Assembly: GCF_900104485.1 (NCBI RefSeq)
Contig: NZ_FMXQ01000003.1
Location: 434,001 to 498,000 of the forward strand
Origin: Bauldia litoralis
GTDB taxonomy: Bacteria; Pseudomonadota; Alphaproteobacteria; Rhizobiales; Kaistiaceae
DNA length: 64,000 nucleotides
Reading direction: 5' to 3'
The notes under the pieces were generated by a model. It had not been told where the DNA came from, ran no database searches, and worked only from the letters and a program-made list of their open reading frames with translations. A program made the position numbers and the translations under genes. Numbering within the stretch: position 1 is the first letter of the stretch; every line of letters begins with the position of its first letter. This document shows positions 57,880 through 64,000 of this stretch, piece after piece.

Positions 57880-58647
57880 TCAGAGACGAGAGACGAGCAG
57901 TCCGCCGTCCACGTTGATCGGCTGGCCGACGCTGTAGGGCAGCGCCCCGGTGGCGAGGCTGGCCACGGTCCGCCCGACGTCCTCGGCCTCGCCCCAGCGG
58001 CGGATCGGCGTCGCGCCGGCCTCGATCATCGTGGTGAAGCGTTCGCGGACCGGAGCCGACATGTCGGTGCGGATGAAACCCGGCCTGATCTCGAACGATG
58101 CGATGCCGTGCTCCGCGAGGCGTATGCCGAAGAGCTGCACCACCATCGACAACGCCGATTTCGATATGCAGTAGGGCGTCTTCTCGGGGGAGACCATCAC
58201 GGAATTGGCGGAGGTGATGGTGACGATGCAGCGCCCCTCGCGCCTGTCTTCCTCGGCGATCATGCGACGGGCCGCCGCCTGGGTCAGGAAGAAGGTGCCG
58301 CGCAGGTTGATGCCGAGAACCCGATCGAAGTCCTCCGGCGTCGCCTCCAGCATGTCGCCGCGGACACACATCGCGCCGGCATTGTTGGCGAGGCAGTCGA
58401 GCCGTCCGAAACGCTGATAGACCCGATCGACCATCGCTTCATGCCCGTCGACGTTAGCTATGTCGCCGTCGACGAAATCGCCCGTCCCTCCGGCCTCGGC
58501 GATCAGCCGGATGGTCTCGTCCGCGTCCTCGCCCCCGACGATATCGTTGATCATCACATCGAAGCCCGACGTGGCGAGTGCCAGGGCAATACCGCGCCCT
58601 ATCCCTCGACGACCGCCGGTCACCAGCGCTACTCTCCGCTCACTCAC
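57880..58647 (-). CDS. SDR-family oxidoreductase
   Basis: 255 residues from a GTG at 58647 (GGGGGGA seven bases upstream). TGGRRGIGRGIALALA, NNAG in LANNAGAMC, catalytic serine in VTITSANSV, YCISKSAL and the C-terminal YSVGQPINVDGGLLVSRL. First of a three-gene minus-strand group with the shikimate-dehydrogenase-like and FAH-family genes. Probably oxidises a hydroxyl of a sugar or sugar acid. Confidence 0.9.
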   Translation of the reverse strand: MSERRVALVTGGRRGIGRGIALALATSGFDVMINDIVGGEDADETIRLIAEAGGTGDFVDGDIANVDGHEAMVDRVYQRFGRLDCLANNAGAMCVRGDMLEATPEDFDRVLGINLRGTFFLTQAAARRMIAEEDRREGRCIVTITSANSVMVSPEKTPYCISKSALSMVVQLFGIRLAEHGIASFEIRPGFIRTDMSAPVRERFTTMIEAGATPIRRWGEAEDVGRTVASLATGALPYSVGQPINVDGGLLVSRL

Positions 58648-58798
58648 CTAGGATCCCCCCAATTTTTGATTTGTCGGCCGGGCGAGTGAACCGTTTCCAT
58701 TCGCGGGCCGCAACCGGAAATCAGATGTATCAGGTGCCCTCCGCGCCCGACCAGCCACCTGGTGAGCGAGAACCGGGATCGGCTCCGGGTCATCCCGT

Positions 58799-59383
58799 TC
58801 AGTGCAGCGGAGACGCTATGGGCGGCCCGACGGTGAAGTCGTTGAACAGCACCCGGAAGCCGGATCTCTGCGGCGAGCAGGCCATGATTCCAATCGTCGC
58901 CTCGCCGTCAGCGGGAAAATCCGCCACCCGCATGAGATGCCAGGACCCGCCTGCATCCTTGAAATGCAACAGGACTGCTTCGCCGATCCGGGTCAGCCGT
59001 ACACTCTGCGGACCTGTAACCCGCGGCACGCTGATCACCGCCCAGTCGGATCGTCCGCGCGTCACGACGGAACTGAAATTCGTGACGCCATCGGAAAACT
59101 CGATACCCGCCTTCAGCCATCGCTGTTCATCAAGGCGCAGCATCAGACCTGCCTGATCGTAGAGCGTCTCATAGGCACCATCGAACGTCACGATCGCGGT
59201 GAAATCGCCTTGGACCGGCGCGCCGAGGAAGTGGCCGCTATCCCGCTGGAAGCCGTAGTAGGTCTCGCGCCAGAAATCGGTTTCGTGGCCCGTCGTGACC
59301 GACAGCCCACTGTCGTCGTGGCGCCACTCCGGCGGTGGATTGAGCCATGTCGCTTTGGTCAGGTCGTTCAGATCGGATGCCAT
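58799..59383 (-). CDS. DUF1349 family protein
   Basis: 194 residues from the ATG at 59383; an ATG at 59431 gives 16 extra residues, and neither has a strong ribosome site. ATWLNPPPEWRHDDSGLSVTTGHETDFWRETYYGFQRDSGHF matches the family's N-terminus, with the beta-sandwich (LMLRLDEQRWLKAGIEFSDG) continuing. The family is small, cytoplasmic and concanavalin-like; carbohydrate binding is proposed. Function unknown. Confidence 0.85.
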   Translation of the reverse strand: MASDLNDLTKATWLNPPPEWRHDDSGLSVTTGHETDFWRETYYGFQRDSGHFLGAPVQGDFTAIVTFDGAYETLYDQAGLMLRLDEQRWLKAGIEFSDGVTNFSSVVTRGRSDWAVISVPRVTGPQSVRLTRIGEAVLLHFKDAGGSWHLMRVADFPADGEATIGIMACSPQRSGFRVLFNDFTVGPPIASPLH

Positions 59384-59817
59384 GATGCGGTCCAGAATCT
59401 CGCCATACCCGAGCTTTACAGGAATAATCATCTAAGCGTGTCGCACGTTGGCGACGGGCACCAGAATCCGGTGTCCGGATGACCCGCGGATCGGCGGATT
59501 TCGGCCCTTCTCGATTGTTGGGAAAATGGGCGCGGACGAAGGGATCTGAACCCTCGACCTCATGGTCCGTCGAGCGGACCGTGACTTGAACGCCAGAGAA
59601 ACACAGAGAACCCTAACGAGGCAGGTGAGGCAGGTGACCATCACCGCGAGTGATCCGTATGGAGGTGGCAGGAGAGCTTGGCGCCTTCCGTCCGGTGTCT
59701 TGTGGCGAGCCGGCGAACCAGGCTGACTGGCGTCGGTCCAGTTCCGCCCCGCTTCATGGGGGCCAGCGGCAGGCGGGCGGTGGAGCGTCGTGCATCTCGT
59801 GACGCCCACCGCTCCGC
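59384..59817. other. Gene-free stretch with a tRNA-like fragment
   Basis: About 430 bases between the DUF1349 gene and the small secreted-protein gene. It contains the tRNA-like fragment at 59528-59580; elsewhere I see two short GAGGCAGGT direct repeats near 59620 (AGGCAGGTGAGGCAGGTG) and no convincing gene. Confidence 0.5.
59528..59580 (-). repeat. tRNA-like 3' fragment, possible attachment-site remnant
   Basis: On the minus strand a GGTCC-GCTCGAC-GGACC arm (5-base-pair stem, 7-base loop) is followed by a T-arm-like GAGGG-TTCAGAT-CCCTT and an acceptor-like CGTCCGCG ending near CCCA. No matching 5' acceptor or D-arm is present upstream, so it is not a full tRNA. Such 3' halves are left at the ends of islands inserted in tRNA genes. 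No integrase is seen in the window. Confidence 0.35.
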
Positions 59818-60279
59818 CTAGTCGTCGTCGTTCTTTGCCTTGTTGTTCTTCTTCTGCTTGTTGACCAGCCGGATGCTCTCAAGCACGACGTCCGATGTCG
59901 ATTTCTGGTCACCGGAATTGTCCTGGTGGTTCTCGGTCATGATCAGGCCTTCGGCGCCCTTGCCGAGAGTCATCTCGATCTGCTGCCAGTTGCCCACAGC
60001 CATGGAATTCGAGTTGATGATCAAAGGCACGCCGTTGGCGGCGGCAACGCCGGCCGCGCCGATCAGCTCGCCGCCCGTGCCGCGATCCTCGGCCCGCTGG
60101 TAGGCAAGCGCCACTTCTGGGCGTCTTTCGGAGAAGTCCCAGGGATGGGGACCGACGAGCGGCTCTCGTCCTCCGGCGGTTGCAGAGACGATCGATGCCT
60201 GGACCGCAACTGCGAGGCCAGCGGAGACCAGGGCAAGGCGGATGAGGAAATAGTGACGATGTGTGACGATCCTGTTCAC
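59818..60279 (-). CDS. Small secreted protein linked to HfaB/HfaD-like genes
   Basis: 153 residues with a probable signal peptide to about residue 35 (hydrophobic FLIRLALVSAGLAVAVQASIV). The mature protein has a segment rich in small and polar residues, INSNSMAVGNWQQIEMTLGKG, then NHQDNSGDQKSTSDV, and a very charged tail (KQKKNNKAKNDDD). It follows the HfaD-like gene by about 100 bases. By position and character it could be an HfaA-like subunit of the holdfast-anchor complex, but I cannot show homology. Confidence 0.55.
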   Translation of the reverse strand: MNRIVTHRHYFLIRLALVSAGLAVAVQASIVSATAGGREPLVGPHPWDFSERRPEVALAYQRAEDRGTGGELIGAAGVAAANGVPLIINSNSMAVGNWQQIEMTLGKGAEGLIMTENHQDNSGDQKSTSDVVLESIRLVNKQKKNNKAKNDDD

Positions 60280-60381
60280 GGGGGAACTCCATTGTTCGCA
60301 TGGGGTGGCGGCGGGCCGGATGGGGGCCGGTCCGCCGCCGTGAGCGGGGCCGCGGGCCGGTCCCGCCCGGTTAGGGGCTCG

Positions 60382-61074
60382 TCAGTTGATGCCGTCGACC
60401 GAAACGCTGAAGTTGTTGCCGATCGCGGTCGCGGCCGAGTTGACCGCGGGATTGTCGAGGGTGCCGAGGTCGGCGAAGCCACCGAAGCTGACGACGTCCA
60501 CCAGCGACGTGGAGGTGATCGTCGCGAGGGCGGTCTGCTCGTTGTTGCCGATGGCGAACGCATCCTGGTCGGACGTGGTCTCGAGATCGACGCTGAGGCT
60601 GTTGCCCACCCCAATCGCCTGGCTGTCGACGGAAGCATTCAAGATGCCGATGGCCGACGAGCTTGCGGTGACGGCACCCGGGATTGACAGATCCGCGATG
60701 TCACCGAGGAGCGGAGCGGCCAGCGCGACGTCGACCCCGCCGAAGACCTGAACCGAGTCGTAGTTGATGGCGACGTCGGAGTTGATCGCTCCGCTGTTGC
60801 CCATTGCGGTGGCCGTCGTATCGACCGCCGCGAGGTCGGTGATCGGCGCACCCCCGGTCAGGCCGCCCAGCAGGGCGTTGTCGATGCCGGTGATGTTGCT
60901 AGTTGCCGTCGCGGCGCCTAGGGTCTGCTGCTCATTCTCCGCCTGATTGAGGCCGGTGGGGACGAGATCGGTTGCGGCGCTCACCGCGGTCGAGATGTTC
61001 GTCGTGACGTCGGCATTCCAGATCCAGGTGACCTCGTCGAAGGCTTGTGCCGGATAAGAGACCCCCGCCAGCAT
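60382..61074 (-). CDS. HfaD/curlin-like repeat protein
   Basis: 230 residues from the ATG at 61074. The sequence is low in charge and rich in Ala, Ser, Asn, Val and Gly with imperfect repeats such as TATAMGNSGAINSDVAI, DSQAIGVGNSLSVDLET, QDAFAIGNNEQTALATI and SAATAIGNNFSVSVD, a pattern of surface-exposed or amyloid-forming beta-rich proteins. It overlaps the CsgG/HfaB-like gene by 94 bases in another frame. The start codon leaves only a stub of a signal peptide (ending YPAQA); the missing part is readable upstream in the same frame (PLAAMLAGVS) without a start codon. Possibly HfaD-like holdfast anchoring protein. Confidence 0.55.
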   Translation of the reverse strand: MLAGVSYPAQAFDEVTWIWNADVTTNISTAVSAATDLVPTGLNQAENEQQTLGAATATSNITGIDNALLGGLTGGAPITDLAAVDTTATAMGNSGAINSDVAINYDSVQVFGGVDVALAAPLLGDIADLSIPGAVTASSSAIGILNASVDSQAIGVGNSLSVDLETTSDQDAFAIGNNEQTALATITSTSLVDVVSFGGFADLGTLDNPAVNSAATAIGNNFSVSVDGIN

Positions 61075-61886
61075 CGCCGCGAGAGGCCTTCGGTGAGGAT
61101 CTGGTATGTGGCCAGTTCCACGACCGATCGAACGCCGAGCTGCAGCGGCTCATTCTTGACAGCACCGGATTCGAATTCGACGAGATGATCCCCGAAGAAG
61201 CGGTAGACGCCGGTTTCGATCTCGTAGCCGACGATCTGCTTCTGGAGGCTGGTGACGTAGAGTGTCTTGTAGGTGCGGACATCGACCAGCCTCAGGTCGA
61301 GGCCGACGTTGACAACGGCTTTGCGGACGCCGCCACCGATCCCGGCGACGAACAACCGTGAGCCACCACTGACGATGTTGTAGTTCAGTTCGGTCAGGGC
61401 CCCGAGAACCACGAAATTGGCCGGGGTCACCGACAGATCGCGGACTGGCGCGACAATGGCGTCGGCCTCGACGAATTGTTGCTCGGCGATCGGAACGCGC
61501 ACGTCCAGTCGCTCGGTCAGGGTTACCTGCCTTGTCTTGAAGAAGGCGCTGATCACCATCTCCGAGACACCCTGGGTCAACTCGGCGCTGTCGTTGTATT
61601 TGGCGTATGTCCGCTGGCCGGTCTTGTCGCTGATCTGGCCGATGGCGACGACCGGCTTCCGGTTCGTGGGCATCGTCGCAAGTTCGACGAGGCACGCGGT
61701 GTAGGGCGTGTCATTGGTCTGGACCGGTGCGCCTGCCAGCGGTTTGACAATCGCCTCCGGCGTATACATCGACTGGCATCCGGCAAGGGCCGTGAGGCCA
61801 AGGCCAATGGCTGTCAGCCGAGGCATCAGCCGGTGGCGACGGCGTCCGGCTGACTCAGTAGAAAAGGCTGAAATGCGCCCTGGCAT
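60981..61886 (-). CDS. hfaB: HfaB/CsgG-family outer-membrane lipoprotein
   Basis: 301 residues from the ATG at 61886 (GGGGGA upstream); other in-frame ATGs at 61898 and 61826. Lipobox LAGC at residues 34-37 after a basic N-region. The CsgG core is seen in KPVVAIGQISDKTGQRTYAKYND, FVVLGALTELNYNIVSGG and VNVGLDLRLVDVRTYKTLYVTSLQKQIVGYE. CsgG-family proteins form secretion pores for curli or, as HfaB, assemble holdfast anchors in alphaproteobacteria. The last about 35 residues (after TYQILTEGL) are arginine-rich and unlike the family, and lie over the next gene. Confidence 0.8.
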   Translation of the reverse strand: MPGRISAFSTESAGRRRHRLMPRLTAIGLGLTALAGCQSMYTPEAIVKPLAGAPVQTNDTPYTACLVELATMPTNRKPVVAIGQISDKTGQRTYAKYNDSAELTQGVSEMVISAFFKTRQVTLTERLDVRVPIAEQQFVEADAIVAPVRDLSVTPANFVVLGALTELNYNIVSGGSRLFVAGIGGGVRKAVVNVGLDLRLVDVRTYKTLYVTSLQKQIVGYEIETGVYRFFGDHLVEFESGAVKNEPLQLGVRSVVELATYQILTEGLSRRCWRGSLIRHKPSTRSPGSGMPTSRRTSRPR

Positions 61887-62181
61887 GGTATCCCCCATCT
61901 TTCTCGCTGCGACCCTGATGCGCGCCACTTCTCGATTGTTCGAGAACTGGCCGCTGTCGTTCGGCGACGTGATCAATAGAGATGAGTTCTCGCCAAGGAT
62001 CGAGCGAGAGAAAGGATAGAATTAAAGACGTTCGGCTACAGATATAGACGTTAGATGCCCGATCTATTCAGACAGGGTGCTTGCGTCTATTCGTACGTAT
62101 AGTTTGCCCCGCTGGGACACCGCATCCGCAGATTGTGAGGGTCTTGGCGGTCGGCCGAATCAGAGCAGTCGCAGGAGGGGA
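61887..62181. other. AT-rich intergenic region before hfaB-like gene
   Basis: 295 bases between the response-regulator stop (62182) and the HfaB/CsgG start. It is richer in A and T than its surroundings (AGAATTAAAGACG, GATATAGACG) and holds two TAGACGTT-like copies and a near palindrome at 62087-62102. It must contain the promoter of the HfaB-like operon. No gene is seen. Confidence 0.55.
62087..62102. promoter_or_regulatory. Near-palindromic site CTATTCGTACGTATAG
   Basis: The 16 bases are symmetrical (CTAT-T-CGTACG-T-ATAG) except for two mismatched centre-flanking T residues. It lies about 200 bases upstream of the HfaB-like start and 80 bases downstream of the LuxR-type response-regulator gene. 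Candidate regulator site. Confidence 0.35.
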
Positions 62182-62829
62182 TCATCCGTCGGAGGCGACG
62201 ACGGGACCTGCCTCCGGAAGAAGCGCCATCTCCTTGGCGAGCATGGCCGCATGGGTGCGATTGCGGGCGCCGAGCTTGCGCGTAAGCGTCTTGACGTGGA
62301 GCTTGACGGTCACTTCTTTCAGGTCGAGCCGCAGCCCGATTTCCTTGTTCGATAATCCCTCGCAAAGCCCTCCGAGGACCTCGATCTCCCGCGTCGTCAG
62401 GCCCAGGGCGCGCGCGCCAACCGACACGGTGTTGGTCGCGGTCATGAAATCGACCGGAACGAAAATCTCGCCCGACGCCATGAAGCGGATCGCGTTGATC
62501 AGGGATTTCGCCTTCATCGTCTTTGGAATGAAGCCGGCGGCGCCGGCGGCTAACGCCTTTTCGGCGATCTGCCGGTTCGCGACTCCGGAGATCAGCGCGA
62601 CCGGCGTCCCCCTGCTTGCCTCAAGCACGGCCTTCATGCCGCGCAACTCATTCATTCCCGGCATGTGATAGTCGAGCAGGATCAGGTCGAACCGCTCATG
62701 ATAGGCCAGGACGCGCAGCACTTCGTCTATCGCTGATGCCGCCACCACCTCGCACTGGGCTTCCCGGCTGAGGACATCGCCGATCATGTCGCGCACCAGG
62801 TCGTGGTCGTCGGCGATAAGAATCTTCAT
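62182..62829 (-). CDS. LuxR/NarL-type response regulator
   Basis: 215 residues from the ATG at 62829 (GGAG five bases upstream). The receiver domain has the acidic pair ADDHD, phosphoacceptor aspartate in LILLDYHMPGM (about residue 52), the T/S position ALISGVA and lysine in GFIPKTM. The C-terminal LuxR helix-turn-helix reads LTTREIEVLGGLCEGLSNKEIGLRLDLKEVTVKLHVKTL. Typical of rhizobial single-domain pairs with hybrid kinases; it is divergent from the gene at 63019 and may be phosphorylated by the sensor starting at 63578. Confidence 0.93.
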   Translation of the reverse strand: MKILIADDHDLVRDMIGDVLSREAQCEVVAASAIDEVLRVLAYHERFDLILLDYHMPGMNELRGMKAVLEASRGTPVALISGVANRQIAEKALAAGAAGFIPKTMKAKSLINAIRFMASGEIFVPVDFMTATNTVSVGARALGLTTREIEVLGGLCEGLSNKEIGLRLDLKEVTVKLHVKTLTRKLGARNRTHAAMLAKEMALLPEAGPVVASDG

Positions 62830-63018
62830 CGGGGCTCCATTCACGGCGGTCTGTGGAACTCATACTGCGGCGAGTCCCGAAAACTAGAGCGGGCTATACG
62901 AAAGGATAGCCGGAATCTCCAATGAACCGGTGCATCGCGTGCCTGCGAGGCTAAAGTGCGGACAATGTCCGGTTCCATTCTCCGGTCCGCACAACCCAAA
63001 CAGGAGATCGAAAGAGCG

Positions 63019-63543
63019 ATGATCACCCGCGCTTCGTTTCGCGTCGTCGGCGTCGTAGCCGCGTTGCTTGCCTTCGGGGTCGTGGTTCGCGCCGCCGAAA
63101 TGCCGTCGGCTTCACCCGAGGGCGATGTGATCCTCACGGTGACCGGTCTGATCGGCGAAAAGAATGCCGGCGAGGCAGCCGCATTCGATCGCGCCATGCT
63201 GGAATCTCTGCCGACGGAGCGGTTTTCCACCAACACGATCTGGACCGAAGGTGAGCAGAGCTTCACGGGCGTGCCGCTGACTGCACTCCTGACCATTGTC
63301 GGCGCGGAGGGGCGTGTCGTCAGGGCGACGGCCCTGAACGACTACGCCGTCGACATTCCAATGTCGGATCCCACGTCGCAGAGCGCCCTGATCGCCTATG
63401 AAGTCAATGGCCAACCCATGTCCATTCGCGAAAAAGGACCGTTGTGGATCGTCTATCCCTACGATGCCGACAATCGGTTCCAGACCGAAACCCTCTATTC
63501 GAGGAGTATCTGGCAATTGAACCGGATCGAGGTTCTCGAATGA
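63019..63543 (+). CDS. Secreted molybdopterin-binding-domain-like protein
   Basis: 174 residues with a signal peptide to about residue 25 (ASFRVVGVVAALLAFGVVVRA). The mature part includes VILTVTGLIGEKN, FDRAMLESLPTERFSTNTIW, FTGVPLTALLTIVG and VNGQPMSIREKGPLWIVYPYD, the pattern of the oxidoreductase molybdopterin-binding domain (SUOX-like) but shortened. The conserved cysteine of sulfite oxidases is not seen, so cofactor binding is doubtful. It is directly followed (34 bases) by a membrane sensor protein, the arrangement in which such proteins act as periplasmic partners of histidine kinases or GGDEF proteins. Confidence 0.8.
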   Translation: MITRASFRVVGVVAALLAFGVVVRAAEMPSASPEGDVILTVTGLIGEKNAGEAAAFDRAMLESLPTERFSTNTIWTEGEQSFTGVPLTALLTIVGAEGRVVRATALNDYAVDIPMSDPTSQSALIAYEVNGQPMSIREKGPLWIVYPYDADNRFQTETLYSRSIWQLNRIEVLE

Positions 63544-63577
63544 GACCCAAAGAGATGGATTGAGCGGCAGGGCGGCG

Positions 63578-64000
63578 ATGGCCACTTCCAGACGATTTCG
63601 CAGTGTTCGGAACGGCTCGTTTCTGGCGCTCGCGGCCGCTGCCCTGACCGGACTCCTGTTCCTCGGCATCGAGGTCAATCGCGAACTCACCCAACTGCAA
63701 AGCGCTCCGCGCGACAACGTTCACTGGACGCTGTCGCAGATGGAGGTCGACCTCCTGTTGCTTACGTCGGCGGGCGATGCGGCCCTCGGCTCCGGGGAAC
63801 TTGCCCCTTTCCGGCAGCGGTTCGATCTCTTCTACAGCCGGGTGAGTTCGCTACGCGACGGCACATTCGTCCGATCGCTGGACGAGGACAGCGCGGTCAC
63901 CCGTTCCCTCGACGAGATTCGCCGGCATCTCGACCGGGCCACACCACTGATTGACGGGCCCGACCAGGCGCTGGAAGCGAGCCTTGCCGAACTGGTCGAG
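63578..64000 (+). CDS. Membrane sensor protein (probably histidine kinase), N-terminal part
   Basis: 141 codons to the window edge, starting MATSRRFRSVRNGSFLALAA. One membrane segment (residues about 14-32) is followed by a helical periplasmic domain (VHWTLSQMEVDLLLLTSAG, PFRQRFDLFYSRVSSLRDG, VTRSLDEIRRHLDRATPLIDG). This layout is typical of hybrid sensor histidine kinases in Hyphomicrobiales encoded next to molybdopterin-domain proteins and LuxR regulators; a diguanylate cyclase is also possible. The catalytic part lies beyond the window. Confidence 0.75.
   Translation, partial: MATSRRFRSVRNGSFLALAAAALTGLLFLGIEVNRELTQLQSAPRDNVHWTLSQMEVDLLLLTSAGDAALGSGELAPFRQRFDLFYSRVSSLRDGTFVRSLDEDSAVTRSLDEIRRHLDRATPLIDGPDQALEASLAELVE

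Noticed and set aside
59528-59603. Complete tRNA gene
   Set aside because: The 5' acceptor and D-arm cannot be found and the CCA is out of register; only a 3' fragment is supportable.
1-64000. CRISPR arrays, rRNA operons, insertion sequences, integrases
   Set aside because: No regularly spaced repeats, rRNA-like sequence, transposase or integrase motifs were seen.

Overview
The window is a GC-rich, densely coding stretch of an alphaproteobacterium, most likely of the order Hyphomicrobiales (Rhizobiales). The placement rests on an eryABCD gene order like that of Brucella and Rhizobium, on the large number of ABC uptake systems paired with catabolic genes, and on an HfaB/CsgG-type surface-anchoring gene near the right end. 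I read 62 coding regions, two of them cut by the window edges. There are no rRNA genes, transposases, integrases or CRISPR arrays; one tRNA-like fragment is noted.

Layout. (1) 0-9.2 kb: a P1-family peptidase (cut at the left edge), a GntR/FadR regulator, a threonine-synthase-like PLP enzyme, a CUT1 sugar-type ABC transporter with a creatininase-family enzyme translationally coupled to it, and a tartrate/D-malate dehydrogenase-like gene. (2) 9.3-22.5 kb: a tetritol/polyol locus. The minus strand carries eryA-eryB-eryC-eryD in the known order; a divergent plus-strand operon carries a DUF2291 protein and a ribose-type transporter (eryE, eryF, eryG); a second FGGY kinase plus GlpD-like dehydrogenase pair lies on the other flank. 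(3) 22.5-29.9 kb: a hydantoinase/dihydropyrimidinase, an NHL beta-propeller and a taurine/NMT1-type transporter with two different permeases, headed by an IclR regulator. (4) 30.3-36.7 kb: a LacI-headed CUT1 operon with a GH32/43-like glycosidase and its own ATPase. (5) 36.9-43.8 kb: a CUT1 transporter without an ATPase, a PfkB kinase, an amidohydrolase-2 enzyme and a BtpA/SgcQ protein, opposite a SorC regulator. (6) 43.8-53.3 kb: a ten-gene run with an IclR regulator, M20 peptidase, branched-chain-amino-acid-type transporter, SDR, a leaderless class A beta-lactamase-like protein and a polysaccharide-deacetylase-family enzyme. (7) 53.4-59.4 kb: scattered catabolic enzymes (SDRs, metallo-beta-lactamase fold, DUF6807, shikimate-dehydrogenase-like, fumarylacetoacetase-like, DUF1349). 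(8) 59.5-64 kb: a tRNA-like fragment, then a different kind of neighbourhood: HfaB/HfaD-like surface genes, a LuxR-type response regulator, a small molybdopterin-domain-like secreted protein and the start of a membrane sensor protein.

Most catabolic units follow one plan: a dedicated regulator, a solute-binding protein, membrane and ATPase subunits, then soluble enzymes, often with 1-4 base start/stop overlaps. Several operator-like palindromes sit next to the matching regulators (GntR at 2851, LacI tandem sites at 36734, SorC sites at 42751, IclR at 53280). Strong stem-loops follow three solute-binding-protein genes, which would favour their higher expression. The most interesting units are the duplicated kinase/dehydrogenase arrangement around the ery genes with a shared ATTTCGCG motif, the SorC/PfkB/BtpA operon, and the IclR-M20-Liv-beta-lactamase-like-deacetylase operon; their substrates cannot be read from the sequence.
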